DNA of 64,000 nucleotides, from assembly GCA_964441505.1 (NCBI GenBank), contig CAYTUV010000020.1:1-64000 (forward strand), read 5' to 3'. Under the pieces are notes generated by a model. That model was not told where the DNA came from and made no database searches. It saw only the letters and a list, made by a program, of their open reading frames with translations. This DNA is from Fen-1258 sp964441505. Lineage in GTDB: Bacteria > Bacteroidota > Ignavibacteria > Ignavibacteriales > Melioribacteraceae. Below, piece by piece: positions 16,838-25,566 of this stretch (position 1 is the first letter of the stretch; each line of letters starts with the position of its first letter). A program made the position numbers and the translations under genes.

Positions 16838-17739
16838 TCGTCATCGTCGGGCCGACATGTTCAGGTAAAACTCAGGTTGGAATTTCTCTTGCGGATAAGT
16901 TGCATACTGAAATTATCTCGGCAGATAGCCGTCAGATTTTTAAATATCTGAATATTGGAACTGCTAAACCGACAGAGGATGAACTTTCAAGGATCAAACA
17001 TCACTTCATAAATCTATTGGAACCTGATGATGAATACAACGTTAGCAAATTCGAAATTGATGCGTTAAAAGTAATTCATGATTTGCATTCGAAAGGGAAA
17101 ATTCCGGTTGTGGCGGGTGGCTCTGGATTATATGTGAGAGCATTGGTGGACGGCCTTTTTGATTCTGTTGACAGCGACACAGAGTATCGCGAGTTGTTGC
17201 ATGAACAACGCGAAAGATTTGGCAATAAATTTTTGTACGATGAATTGAAGAAGGTTGATCCGGAAAGTACTTTCAAAATGCTGCCGCAGAATTGGAAACG
17301 CGTCATGCGGGCACTCGAGGTCTTTCATTTGACAGGTCAACCTATCTCAAAATTTCAGGTAGATTATAAACGGCAAATTGATCTGGAGTTCTCTCTTTAT
17401 GGATTAAACTGGAAGAGAGAAGAACTATACACGAAGATAGAACAACGTGTTAACGCAATGATCGAGAGTGGATTAGTTGATGAGGTAAAAAATATTTTGT
17501 CCTGCGGATTTCCGAAAAACATTAACGCTCTGAATACGGTCGGTTATAAAGAAATTATCTCTTATCTTGGGGACGAAATCACGCTTGACCGTGCTATAGA
17601 ACTTATTAAAAGGAACACCCGCCGGTACGCAAAAAGACAGATGACATGGTTCAGAAAAGTAAAAGAGATTAATTGGCTTGCTTGCAACGATAATACTACT
17701 CCGGAAGAAATAGTCTCATTGATCTTAAAAAAAATATAG
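16822..17739 (+). CDS. miaA: tRNA dimethylallyltransferase
   Basis: A 305-residue enzyme that adds a dimethylallyl group to A37 of tRNAs reading UNN codons. It has the P-loop VGPTCSGKTQVG near residue 10, SADSRQIFKYLNIGTAKP, and VAGGSGLYVRALVDGL near 95. The C-terminal segment with RRYAKRQMTWFRK is the tRNA-binding end. It depends on dimethylallyl-PP. The start lies inside pcm. The 222 bases that follow it hold a short repeat-like phrase near 17868-17893 and no gene I can support. Confidence 0.95.
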   Translation: MERKVIVIVGPTCSGKTQVGISLADKLHTEIISADSRQIFKYLNIGTAKPTEDELSRIKHHFINLLEPDDEYNVSKFEIDALKVIHDLHSKGKIPVVAGGSGLYVRALVDGLFDSVDSDTEYRELLHEQRERFGNKFLYDELKKVDPESTFKMLPQNWKRVMRALEVFHLTGQPISKFQVDYKRQIDLEFSLYGLNWKREELYTKIEQRVNAMIESGLVDEVKNILSCGFPKNINALNTVGYKEIISYLGDEITLDRAIELIKRNTRRYAKRQMTWFRKVKEINWLACNDNTTPEEIVSLILKKI

Positions 17740-17961
17740 ATAGTTGATCAATCAATTCATAATTTTCTTTTAGAAACAATTTGTTTAGTAAAAACTATTC
17801 TTCTCCTTCTTCGAAGTTTATGCAGTTGTTAATATATATTCTGTGTAGTCAGCAAAGTTTGTCATTCGATTTCACTCGAAAGGGGGAAGCGAGGTTTATA
17901 ATAACAAACGAAGAATGCAACAGCAGTTTACTAAATATTAATTCATAAACGAGAGGATAGC

Positions 17962-19008
17962 ATGATTGGAATAGTTGGTTATGGTTCTTACCTTCCGCGT
18001 TATAGAATCAAAGTGGATCAAATCGCAAAACAATGGGGTGCCGATCCCGAAGCAATTAAACGCGGATTGATGCTCTACGAAAAAACAGTTCCCGGACAAG
18101 ATGAAGACACAATTACAATTTCTGTGGAAGCTGCACGGTACGCACTTCAGCGTGCACGAATCGATCCGCAGAAAATTGGTGCAGTCTACATCGGTTCTGA
18201 ATCTCATCCTTATGCTGTAAAACCAAGCGCAACAATTTTAATTGATGCACTTGGAATCGGTCCGCACGTTCATGTTGCAAGTTACGAGTTCGCATGTAAA
18301 GCCGGAACAGAAGCAATGTATGTTGCTTACAGTTTGGTGAAAGCCGGCGAAATGGAATATGCACTTGGAATTGGTGCGGATACTTCTCAAGGTGCACCGG
18401 GCGATGCGTTGGAATATTCTGCATCAGCCGGAGGTTCTGCATTTATAATGGGGAAAATAAATGTAATTGCCGAAATTCTTTTCACTAACTCTTACACATC
18501 CGATACACCTGATTTTTGGAGAAGAGAACATGAATATTATCCGCGGCACGCCGGAAGATTTACAGGTGAACCGGCATACTTCAAACATATTCACAACGCC
18601 GGAAAAACTCTATTGGAAAAATCGGGAATGTCACCGAAAGATTTTCAGTTTGCCGTCTTCCATATGCCTAATGGAAAGTTTCCGCAAGAAGCCGGAAAGA
18701 AATTGGGATTCACAAAAGAACAAATGGAAGTCGGGTGGATTTCCCCATGGATGGGCAATACATATTCAGGCTCATCGCCAACAGGGCTTGCCGCAATTCT
18801 TGATGTTGCAAAACCCGGCGACAAAATCTTTATGGTCTCGTTTGGTTCGGGTGCCGGAAGCGATGGTTTCATCTATCAAGTTACAAATGAAATAGAAAAA
18901 GTAAGAGACTTGGCTCCTAAACTTAGAGACATGCTTGATAACGATAAAATATATTTGGATTACGGTGAGTATGCAAAGTTCAGAAAAAAAATTATTCTTA
19001 ATGAGTAG
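17962..19008 (+). CDS. Archaeal-type hydroxymethylglutaryl-CoA synthase
   Basis: A 348-residue thiolase-fold enzyme condensing acetyl-CoA with acetoacetyl-CoA to HMG-CoA. The N-terminus IVGYGSYLPRYRIK and the acid motif GSESHPYAVKPSA are typical of the archaeal and bacterial branch. The nucleophilic cysteine is in YEFACKAGTEAM near residue 113 and the histidine in FHMPNGKFPQE. The neighbours are a thiolase and a DUF35 protein; the three are known in archaea to form one complex channelling acetoacetyl-CoA. GAGAGGATAG precedes the ATG. The downstream pathway (mevalonate synthesis or a degradative route) is not decided by this window. Confidence 0.9.
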   Translation: MIGIVGYGSYLPRYRIKVDQIAKQWGADPEAIKRGLMLYEKTVPGQDEDTITISVEAARYALQRARIDPQKIGAVYIGSESHPYAVKPSATILIDALGIGPHVHVASYEFACKAGTEAMYVAYSLVKAGEMEYALGIGADTSQGAPGDALEYSASAGGSAFIMGKINVIAEILFTNSYTSDTPDFWRREHEYYPRHAGRFTGEPAYFKHIHNAGKTLLEKSGMSPKDFQFAVFHMPNGKFPQEAGKKLGFTKEQMEVGWISPWMGNTYSGSSPTGLAAILDVAKPGDKIFMVSFGSGAGSDGFIYQVTNEIEKVRDLAPKLRDMLDNDKIYLDYGEYAKFRKKIILNE

Positions 19009-19021
19009 GGAGAAAATTGAT

Positions 19022-20230
19022 ATGTCGAATGTTGAACGAAGTGAAATCCCGCTTTACGGGGAAATGATATCCCGCTCTGCGGGAAGAGACGTAGCAGTAA
19101 TCGGTGTTGGAATGACAAAGTTCGGTGAACTTTGGAATAAATCTCTGCGGGATATTTTTGTTGAAGCATCGCTGAAGGCAATAGAAAATTCGGGGGTTGA
19201 TCATATTGATTCGATGTATGTCGGTACAATGTCAAGCGGATTATTTGTTGGGCAAGAACACATCGGTGCAGTGATGGCTGATTATCTTGGTGTTGCGCCG
19301 GTACCGGCAACAAGAGTTGAATCTGCTTGTGCTTCAGGCGGCGCTGCATTTCGTCAAGCATATTTTGAAGTCGCCTCTGGACAAAGTGAAATTGTTCTTG
19401 CCGGCGGAGTTGAGAAGATGACAGACGGTGCAGACGTAACTGATGCATTGGCAACCGCCGCTGATCAGGAATACGAAGTTTATAATGGAATTACTTTTCC
19501 CGGATTGTACGCGATGATAGCACGAGCGCACATGCATCAATATAAAACTACGCGTGAACAGCTTGCACATGTTGCAGTGAAAAATCATAAAAATGGTTCG
19601 ATGAATCCGAACGCACAGTTCCATTCTCCGGTAACTCTTGAACAAGTGATGAAAGCAACTATGGTTGCCGATCCGTTGCGATTACTCGATTGCTCTCCGG
19701 TCAGCGACGGTGGTGCGGCAGTTATAGTCTGTTCACTTGATTACGCAAAGAGACTAAAAAGACCTTACGTGAAAGTTATTGCTTCTGCACAAGCATCGGA
19801 TACAATTGCGCTTCACAGCAGAGAAAGTTTAACGGCACTGAAATGTGTTTCCGTTGCAGCTGAGAAAGCATATAAGCAATCTGGACTGAAACCATCCGAT
19901 ATTAATTTTGCCGAGGTGCACGATTGTTTCACCATTGCTGAAATTGTTGTAACGGAGGATTTAGGATTTTTTGAAAAAGGCAAAGGTGGCATTGCTGCTG
20001 AGAACGGATCAACATCAATCGGCGGAAAAATTCCAATCAATACAAGCGGCGGTTTGAAATCCAAAGGTCATCCTGTTGGTGCAACGGGTGTCGCCCAGAT
20101 TATAGAATGTTATGAACAATTAACTGGAAATGCCGGTGAACGCCAAGTAAAAAATGCAAAGTACGGATTGGCTCAAAACATGGGCGGTTCGGGTGCAAGT
20201 TGTATCATTCACATTTTGGAGGCAGTATGA
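19022..20230 (+). CDS. Acetyl-CoA acetyltransferase, archaeal SCP2-thiolase type
   Basis: A 402-residue thiolase expected to make acetoacetyl-CoA for the neighbouring HMG-CoA synthase. The active cysteine is in VESACASGGAAF near residue 106 and the C-terminal His motif is in GHPVGATGVAQ. The start is ATG 19022 with AGGGAGA upstream. Family members normally begin close to the RDVAVIGVGMTKFGE block; here about 22 extra residues precede it, encoded by a dispersed repeat also present at 60855-60886. An internal ATG at 19064 would shorten the extension. The stop overlaps the DUF35 start by four bases. Confidence 0.9.
   Translation: MSNVERSEIPLYGEMISRSAGRDVAVIGVGMTKFGELWNKSLRDIFVEASLKAIENSGVDHIDSMYVGTMSSGLFVGQEHIGAVMADYLGVAPVPATRVESACASGGAAFRQAYFEVASGQSEIVLAGGVEKMTDGADVTDALATAADQEYEVYNGITFPGLYAMIARAHMHQYKTTREQLAHVAVKNHKNGSMNPNAQFHSPVTLEQVMKATMVADPLRLLDCSPVSDGGAAVIVCSLDYAKRLKRPYVKVIASAQASDTIALHSRESLTALKCVSVAAEKAYKQSGLKPSDINFAEVHDCFTIAEIVVTEDLGFFEKGKGGIAAENGSTSIGGKIPINTSGGLKSKGHPVGATGVAQIIECYEQLTGNAGERQVKNAKYGLAQNMGGSGASCIIHILEAV
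19029..19085 (+). repeat. Dispersed repeat forming the N-terminal codons of the thiolase gene
   Basis: Bases 19029-19060 match the reverse complement of 60855-60886 at 30 of 32 positions. The unit ends in a CCCGCTTTACGGG hairpin, and a second related half (CCCGCTCTGCGGG at 19071-19083) follows. It is read in frame in the thiolase gene as part of the N-terminal extension. Confidence 0.75.
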
Positions 20231-20616
20231 TCAGTCCAAGATATCATCGTGAAGTTCCTCAACGCTATCGTCTCGAAGCGGGTAAATGCGAACAATGCGG
20301 AGACATTTCTTTTCCACCAAGATTGATTTGTCCTAAATGTAAATCAAAAACTTTTGAGACTGTGCAGTTGGGCAGAGAAGGGAAAATTTTAACGTTCACA
20401 ATCATTCGAGTCGGACCGGATAAATTTTCCAAAGAAACTCCTTATGTAGTAGCGATAATTGAATTGAATGACGGAGTTCGCATTACCGCTCAAGTTGCAG
20501 ATTGCGATGTTAATAAAGTTGAGATCGGTGATAAAGTAAAATTAGTCTTCCGCAAAATACAGGACGAAGGGAAATCCGGTTTGCATTGTTACGGATATAA
20601 AGCGGTGATGATATAG
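20227..20616 (+). CDS. DUF35 zinc-ribbon/OB-fold protein
   Basis: A 129-residue protein with an N-terminal rubredoxin-like zinc ribbon (CEQCG and CPKC near residues 19-36) and a C-terminal OB fold. In archaea the homologue bridges thiolase and HMG-CoA synthase and helps bind CoA, which matches this gene order. ATG at 20227 overlaps the thiolase stop (ATGA) and has GGAGGC directly upstream. The gene ends in TAG exactly where an array of 7-bp repeats begins. Confidence 0.92.
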   Translation: MISPRYHREVPQRYRLEAGKCEQCGDISFPPRLICPKCKSKTFETVQLGREGKILTFTIIRVGPDKFSKETPYVVAIIELNDGVRITAQVADCDVNKVEIGDKVKLVFRKIQDEGKSGLHCYGYKAVMI

Positions 20617-20672
20617 AACGTAGAACGTAGAATGTAGAATGTAGAATGTAGAGTGTAGAGTGTAGAATGTTG
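20617..20672 (+). repeat. Array of eight 7-bp tandem repeats
   Basis: Eight heptamers run without a break: AACGTAG twice, AATGTAG three times, AGTGTAG twice, AATGTTG once. The array starts on the base after the DUF35 stop codon. Related short phrases such as AATTGAGAATTTAG occur near 61391. The function is unknown; slippage-prone arrays like this often mark a junction with accessory DNA, which begins here. Confidence 0.85.
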
Positions 20673-20812
20673 AACGGAACTTACACGCTTTTTTGCTTAA
20701 TGGAGGATTTTGCATTAAAACTGTTGAGTACTAAAGTAGATAGTTAGACAAAATTTTTTGACATGCTGCATATTGAAAATTAACATCATATCAACAAAAG
20801 AAGGAGATAAAA

Positions 20813-20887
20813 ATGGATGTAAAAAAGCTAATTGAGCTACGGAAGGAAGCTGAGAAAGCTGTAGCTGAAATGCCCTTATCAAGTTAA
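20813..20887 (+). CDS. Short frame, 24 residues, probably a truncated gene
   Basis: ATG 20813 has a very strong AAGGAGAT site five bases upstream and an open frame to TAA at 20885-20887. The product (MDVKKLIELRKEAEKAVAEM and a few more residues) is a charged helix that looks like the start of a longer protein cut short. It could also be a leader for the cupin gene 13 bases downstream. Confidence 0.35.
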   Translation: MDVKKLIELRKEAEKAVAEMPLSS

Positions 20888-20900
20888 AAGAGAGGAAGTA

Positions 20901-21299
20901 ATGACACAAGAGAAAGTCTCGTATTTTATCAGCCTTGCAGATGCTCCTAAACTTACCCAGATGGTGGGACTAGAGACGACAATCCTTACTGGATTGCATG
21001 GTGAGAAGATGATGATGGTGCTCAATACCACGTTGCCAGGTCATACTGTGCCATTGCACTCTCATCCGCACGAGCAAATTGGAATGGTATATGCTGGCAA
21101 GGCGAGACTGCGCATTGGAGATGAGGAACGCATAGTGCAAAAAGGAGATTTCTACTGCATTCCTGCAAATGTTTCGCACAGCGACACATGCATAGACGAC
21201 GAGCCCTTTGTGATGTTGGATATTTTTTACCCAGTGCGAGAAGATTTTATCGAGAAGCTCAAACAGTCCCCAGATATAAAAGGGCAAGAAGAGAAATGA
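20901..21299 (+). CDS. Cupin-domain protein
   Basis: A 132-residue single-domain cupin. Motif 1 is seen in PLHSHPHEQIGMVYAGKARL, with histidines and a glutamate for metal binding, and motif 2 in GDFYCIPANVSHSD with its histidine. Such proteins serve as small sugar- or acid-binding enzymes or isomerases; no substrate can be assigned. AGAGAGGAAG precedes the ATG. An attC-like site begins 13 bases after its stop, so it resembles an integron gene cassette. It runs in the same direction as the surrounding genes but has no evident functional link to the DUF35 trio. Confidence 0.85.
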   Translation: MTQEKVSYFISLADAPKLTQMVGLETTILTGLHGEKMMMVLNTTLPGHTVPLHSHPHEQIGMVYAGKARLRIGDEERIVQKGDFYCIPANVSHSDTCIDDEPFVMLDIFYPVREDFIEKLKQSPDIKGQEEK

Positions 21300-21311
21300 A
21301 TCGGGCGCTTC

Positions 21312-21384
21312 AGATAACACGGGCTTTGCGGCTTACTACGTTCGCCCAAATGCTTCGCACTTCGCAAAGCCCGAAACGTTATGC
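21312..21384 (+). other. attC-like recombination site
   Basis: The site has the layout of an integron attC site: a 5' box AGATAAC (21312-21318), then CGGGCTTTGCG (21320-21330), a central region, its perfect complement CGCAAAGCCCG (21363-21373), and GTTATGC (21378-21384), whose complement GCATAAC differs from the 5' box at two positions. The total length of 73 bp is in the normal attC range and it begins just after the cupin stop, as cassette sites do. No integron integrase gene is visible in the window. Confidence 0.65.
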
Positions 21385-21472
21385 GAAATTAATATCAATG
21401 AACTGGAACAGACTTAAAATATGTATAATACATTGCTCATAAAGCATTGAATACATAGAAGGAGATGATTCA

Positions 21473-23671
21473 ATGTTATCTCGATTAATGTTTCGGACAA
21501 TCGCAATTATAATTTCCATAGTCTCAAATATTTTTTGCGCACAAATTATAATTCAGAAATCTCCAAAATTAGTTAAAGCTGTTAGAATTTCGAATTCAAT
21601 TGAAATTGATGGTAAGCTGAAAGAAAAAGCTTGGGAGAAAGCAGAAATACTTCTCGATTTCATGCAGAGAGAACCTGAAGAAGGAAAGCCGGTATCAGAA
21701 AGAACTGAGGTTCGTATTATTTACGATGATAAAAATCTTTATTTCGGAGTTCGTTGCTGGGATTCACAACCAAACCTTATTATTGCAAATGAAATGCGGA
21801 GAGACGTAGATCTTATTAATAACGATTGCATTGAAATCTATCTTGACACGTACCATGACCACCGTACGGCATTTGTCTTTTGCACAAATGCTTTAGGTGC
21901 ACAACGTGACGGCATTATAATTGGGGAGGTCGGTTTGGATGAACAGAATTGGAACTGGAATGGAACTTGGCAGAATGCCTGCGAGATTGATTCCGAAGGA
22001 TGGACTGCTGAAATTGCTATACCTTTCAAAACTCTCAGGTTTGGAGATGATGATGAAAAGGTTTGGGGACTCAACATAGCCCGCTACATTCCGCGCAAAC
22101 GCGAAGAAGCATTCTGGTCTCCGATACTTAGAGATTATGGTTCAAATGGTATTTACAAAGTTTCGGCATACGGGGATTTGAGCGGCTTGGAACAATTAAA
22201 ACATCCTTCCCCAATTGAATTTAAACCTTACTTTCTTGCCGGTGCAGATCGCGATTTTCAAGTACAATCTACATATAAAAGTACTGTTGAAGCCGGTTTG
22301 GATATTAAGTATCATCCCAACCCGAATCTTACAACCGATCTTTCTTTGAACACTGATTTCGCTCAAGTAGAAGCCGATCAAGAACAGGCGAACTTAACTC
22401 GATTTGAGCTTTATTTTCCTGAGAAGCGCGACTTCTTTCTTGAAGGAGCTGGAATATTTCGATTCAGCGAGAGGTCATGGTCTGTTCCTGCTGCAGTTTT
22501 ATTTTTCAGCCGCCGAATCGGTCTTTCCGAAGACAATCAGCCTGTTCCTTTGCTTGGTGGTATCAAGTTAAGTGGTAAATCAAATAAATTAAATATTGGA
22601 CTGCTGAATGTTTTAGCAAATCGAACTACCTACATGCAAAACAATATCTCTAATACAATACCAAAAACTAATTTTACAGCTCTCAGGCTTCAATATGATA
22701 TTCTAACTGGTTCAACACTTGGACTTATTGGATTGAATAAACAATCGTTAGATAACAATGCATATAACCGAACATTTGGAGTTGATGCCAATATTTTTTT
22801 AAGTAATAATACTCAAGCTAGTGTATTTATAGCTAAAACTATAACCCCAAATCTTTACGGAAAAGATTTAGCTGCTTACGCCGATTTCTTTTATGCAGAT
22901 GATTTCTGGACGCTGCTACTTGCCCAAAATACAATTCAGAATAATTTCAATGCAGAGATGGGTTATGTACCCAGACCGGCAAGCCGCAGAAGCCAAATTA
23001 ATTTTGGTGTCTCACCACGCCCGGGCATCCTTAATATCCGGCAGTTGACGGTTTTCAATGATTTTTACTATATAACGAACCAACAAAGTGAATTAATTAC
23101 CAGATTTAATACAATAGGTTTGTGGATTGTATTCAATAATGGTGCTACATTTTTATCGAGATATGATTTCAATTACGAGCATCTTACCGATCTATTTCAA
23201 ATTCACAAAGATGTTATCATTCCCGAAGGAATCTACAGTTATAATAATTTTTATGGTGAATACGTATCGGATAGAGGTCGCGATTTTTCCGGAAAGATTA
23301 ATCTCAATGCAGGACAATTTTACGATGGAAAAATTACCGGATACGGTTTCGAAACGAATCTTAAAATAGGACCGCGTTTTACTGTGAATGTAACTTACAA
23401 TAGAAATGATGTTATGCTTACTACCGGAAGTTTTACAACTACACTTGTCGGAATGAGGTTTCTCTATACCTTTTCAACAAAATTATTCGCCAAGGCATAC
23501 ATCCAATGGAATAGCGAAAGGAATATAATTATTAGTAACTTATTGATAGGATTAATTCATTCTCCTGGAAGCGACCTTTTCTTAGTATACAATGAAGAAC
23601 TTACTATGCTTAACAATACTACAGCGACAAAAGTTCGTGCCATAAAGCTTAAATTCACATATTTAATATGA
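21473..23671 (+). CDS. DUF5916 family outer-membrane protein with CBM9-like domain
   Basis: A 732-residue exported protein. A signal peptide covers about residues 1-22. A carbohydrate-binding-like CBM9 domain follows (about 30-230), recognisable from IEIDGKLKEKAWEKAE and DLINNDCIEIYLDTYHD. The rest is DUF5916, rich in alternating aromatic strands and the segment FPEKRDFFLEGAGIF, and probably forms an outer-membrane beta barrel. The biological role is not known; the domain pair is common in Bacteroidota. GAAGGAGATGA precedes the ATG. It does not appear to belong to the cupin gene. Confidence 0.88.
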   Translation: MLSRLMFRTIAIIISIVSNIFCAQIIIQKSPKLVKAVRISNSIEIDGKLKEKAWEKAEILLDFMQREPEEGKPVSERTEVRIIYDDKNLYFGVRCWDSQPNLIIANEMRRDVDLINNDCIEIYLDTYHDHRTAFVFCTNALGAQRDGIIIGEVGLDEQNWNWNGTWQNACEIDSEGWTAEIAIPFKTLRFGDDDEKVWGLNIARYIPRKREEAFWSPILRDYGSNGIYKVSAYGDLSGLEQLKHPSPIEFKPYFLAGADRDFQVQSTYKSTVEAGLDIKYHPNPNLTTDLSLNTDFAQVEADQEQANLTRFELYFPEKRDFFLEGAGIFRFSERSWSVPAAVLFFSRRIGLSEDNQPVPLLGGIKLSGKSNKLNIGLLNVLANRTTYMQNNISNTIPKTNFTALRLQYDILTGSTLGLIGLNKQSLDNNAYNRTFGVDANIFLSNNTQASVFIAKTITPNLYGKDLAAYADFFYADDFWTLLLAQNTIQNNFNAEMGYVPRPASRRSQINFGVSPRPGILNIRQLTVFNDFYYITNQQSELITRFNTIGLWIVFNNGATFLSRYDFNYEHLTDLFQIHKDVIIPEGIYSYNNFYGEYVSDRGRDFSGKINLNAGQFYDGKITGYGFETNLKIGPRFTVNVTYNRNDVMLTTGSFTTTLVGMRFLYTFSTKLFAKAYIQWNSERNIIISNLLIGLIHSPGSDLFLVYNEELTMLNNTTATKVRAIKLKFTYLI

Positions 23672-23955
23672 CATTATAAATGATGACAAGTATAGTTGAA
23701 TTAGTATGTGAATTTCGCATGACAAGCAGCTTCCCGCAAAAAGGGATATGTAAGCCAATAGCGTATTCGTACCCGGCATTTTTACAATTTTATGGTAGTC
23801 GTTCCGTGTTTTGTTTTTTGTCATAGTTGTTTTGGTAATTAATCGTTTCTAAAATCATTGGCTTTGTTCTTTTAAGCTACATTACTGTTCAGGGCTTCGG
23901 CTTAGGCACAATACCGTTAGGCATTAAGTCAAATCAAACAATTTTGGGTTAGTGT
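23672..23955. other. Intergenic region with a possible cassette boundary
   Basis: No gene is seen in these 284 bases. GTTAGGC at 23916-23922 fits the 3' box of an attC site and is the exact reverse complement of GCCTAAC found after the next gene (24566-24572). No matching 5' box was found within 200 bases upstream, so a full attC cannot be shown. Confidence 0.4.
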
Positions 23956-24546
23956 ATGAGCAAATATACAAGACGTGAGATTTTACAGATTCTTCTTATG
24001 GGATACCCTTCTTTATTGTTGGGCTGCAAGAAAGGCAATGATGTTTTTGATGATGAACGTGTTTGCATACATATATTTAATTCGGGAATATCCTTTCCCG
24101 AACCATTACTGAAAAAGTATGATAGAATTCCAAAACGCAAGGGAAGTAATTTTTTTAATATTGGAATACCCGAGCTAATAATATGCACTACTTCAATAAG
24201 TTTTCTAAATATGTTTCAATATTTTTGGCCAATTACACGTATCGAATTCCAGCAAATCAATGGTGTAATTTCAATTATAGGTAAAATATCGGAAATTCGT
24301 TCAAGAGAAGATATTAACCGTATAGCTACACAAATAAATAGTCAAGTAAAAAACTTGAAAACAGATGGTATAAAATCCGCTTTAATATTTACATACAATG
24401 ATTATACTAAATACTGGTGTTCAGATATAATAAGTTTGTGGAAAGATATAGGTATTGAAGAATTTGTTTTATTTAAAGACCCAACTATATCTCCATATTT
24501 ATGTGATTTTTCATCATTGCAAAAAGATTTTAAACGTCCACCATAA
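23956..24546 (+). CDS. Putative lipoprotein of unknown function
   Basis: A 196-residue protein starting MSKYTRREILQ, then a hydrophobic stretch and LLLGC near residue 23, which reads as a lipobox. The RRE start is reminiscent of a twin-arginine signal but lacks the full pattern. The remaining sequence has no motif I recognise. It stands alone between GTTAGGC and GCCTAAC boxes, so it may be an integron-type gene cassette. Its base composition is more AT-rich than its neighbours', in line with transfer. Confidence 0.6.
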   Translation: MSKYTRREILQILLMGYPSLLLGCKKGNDVFDDERVCIHIFNSGISFPEPLLKKYDRIPKRKGSNFFNIGIPELIICTTSISFLNMFQYFWPITRIEFQQINGVISIIGKISEIRSREDINRIATQINSQVKNLKTDGIKSALIFTYNDYTKYWCSDIISLWKDIGIEEFVLFKDPTISPYLCDFSSLQKDFKRPP

Positions 24547-24780
24547 AACAATATGTTTAAAAAATGCCTAACAAGTTATTCCGACTAAAGTCAAAGTGAA
24601 TAAAGAAAAAATATTTACGAAGAGATAAAAAATTTGGGATAGAGTTATCCCAACAAAGAGAGAGTTCTTTGAAATAATGATAATATTTAATTCTTTCTAC
24701 TCGCCCATAGCAGTTAAGTTCGAGAGGGCAAGTGGCAGATCCCGCAAAGAACGCTAATTCTGAAGAAATGGCTACGCCAG
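24547..24780. other. Intergenic region with a truncated attC-like start
   Basis: GCCTAACAAG at 24566-24575, 20 bases after the stop codon, matches the 5' box and first bases of many attC sites. The rest of an attC, its complementary arm and 3' box, is not present. No gene is seen. Confidence 0.4.
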
Positions 24781-24867
24781 AATACGCAGAGATTATATTT
24801 ATTCTTAAGGCTTAATCAAGTTCGACTAGTTCATTTTTATTCCAACCTTACCTTTCATATCTATATG
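24781..24867 (+). repeat. Direct repeat flanking the AbiE module, left copy
   Basis: This copy is an imperfect version of the element at 26381-26514: it begins with AATACGCAGAG, keeps the phrase TTAATCAAGTTCGACTAGTT with one base missing, and ends with CCAACCTTACCTTTCATATC. It lacks about nine bases near its start. Confidence 0.7.
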
Positions 24868-24885
24868 TCTAAATAATTTCTTATA

Positions 24886-25566
24886 TCACACTTCAATTAA
24901 CTTTCTATTTATTTCTTCTTTCAAAAGCTTGAATCTGTTTTCCAAATAAAATTTTCTTTCTTTTTCTTCCAAGATTGAGCCAAGCGTTACTTTGTAATCA
25001 CGCTCCTTAAACGAATCAATTATTTTTTTTATTTCCTCAAGTTTCGTTTTATCAGAAGGAAGTTCTACGCCACGCATCAAAAGAAATTCAATATCAAAAC
25101 AATCGCGGATAATTTTTCTTGATAACATCGCCTCAATTTTGTTTTTCATCATTTGCTGAAGTGTTAATCCTTTTACTGTTACCTGTTTGTTCGTGAATCT
25201 TGAAAAAGCGATCTTTCGTTCCCAGTCAAAATCAATCTGTTCTTTTCTAATCTCTATCTTCAAGTTGCGTTTATAGGTAGTGGATTTAATCTCTAACAGC
25301 AAAGTGTACTTTTTGTTCTCCGCATCAACAATTTTATAACGATTCTTAAACTCATCTTTCAACTTTGAGAAGAGTGATTTTGAATCCAAAGTAATATCAA
25401 TCCAGAAGTCCAAATCGGTAGAGTAACGGTTCAAATTATGACAAAGCCGCAGCATCGTACCACCGCCGAAGTAAAGATTATCCAATACTTTTATACTATT
25501 CAAAAGTTCAAGAACTTCAATCTCGAATATTTCTAGATTTTGTAAGTCTTGCATAGTTTGTCCCAA
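24886..25566 (-). CDS. AbiEii-type nucleotidyltransferase toxin
   Basis: A 226-residue protein of the AbiEii/AbiGii toxin family. The nucleotidyltransferase core shows FGGGTMLRLCHNLNRYSTD followed by DLDFWID, which are the nucleotide-binding GG motif and the metal-binding aspartates. KNKIEAMLSRKIIRDCFDIE is also typical. In known type IV systems AbiEii stops growth, and AbiEi represses the operon, giving protection against phage. It overlaps the upstream antitoxin gene by 34 bases on the minus strand. Direct repeats lie on both sides of the pair, which suggests acquisition as a unit. Confidence 0.88.
   Translation of the reverse strand: MGQTMQDLQNLEIFEIEVLELLNSIKVLDNLYFGGGTMLRLCHNLNRYSTDLDFWIDITLDSKSLFSKLKDEFKNRYKIVDAENKKYTLLLEIKSTTYKRNLKIEIRKEQIDFDWERKIAFSRFTNKQVTVKGLTLQQMMKNKIEAMLSRKIIRDCFDIEFLLMRGVELPSDKTKLEEIKKIIDSFKERDYKVTLGSILEEKERKFYLENRFKLLKEEINRKLIEV

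Noticed and set aside
20743..20749. GTTAGAC as the left boundary of the cupin cassette
   Set aside because: The heptamer fits the GTTRRRY pattern, but this is expected by chance in AT-rich DNA and no companion arms are present.
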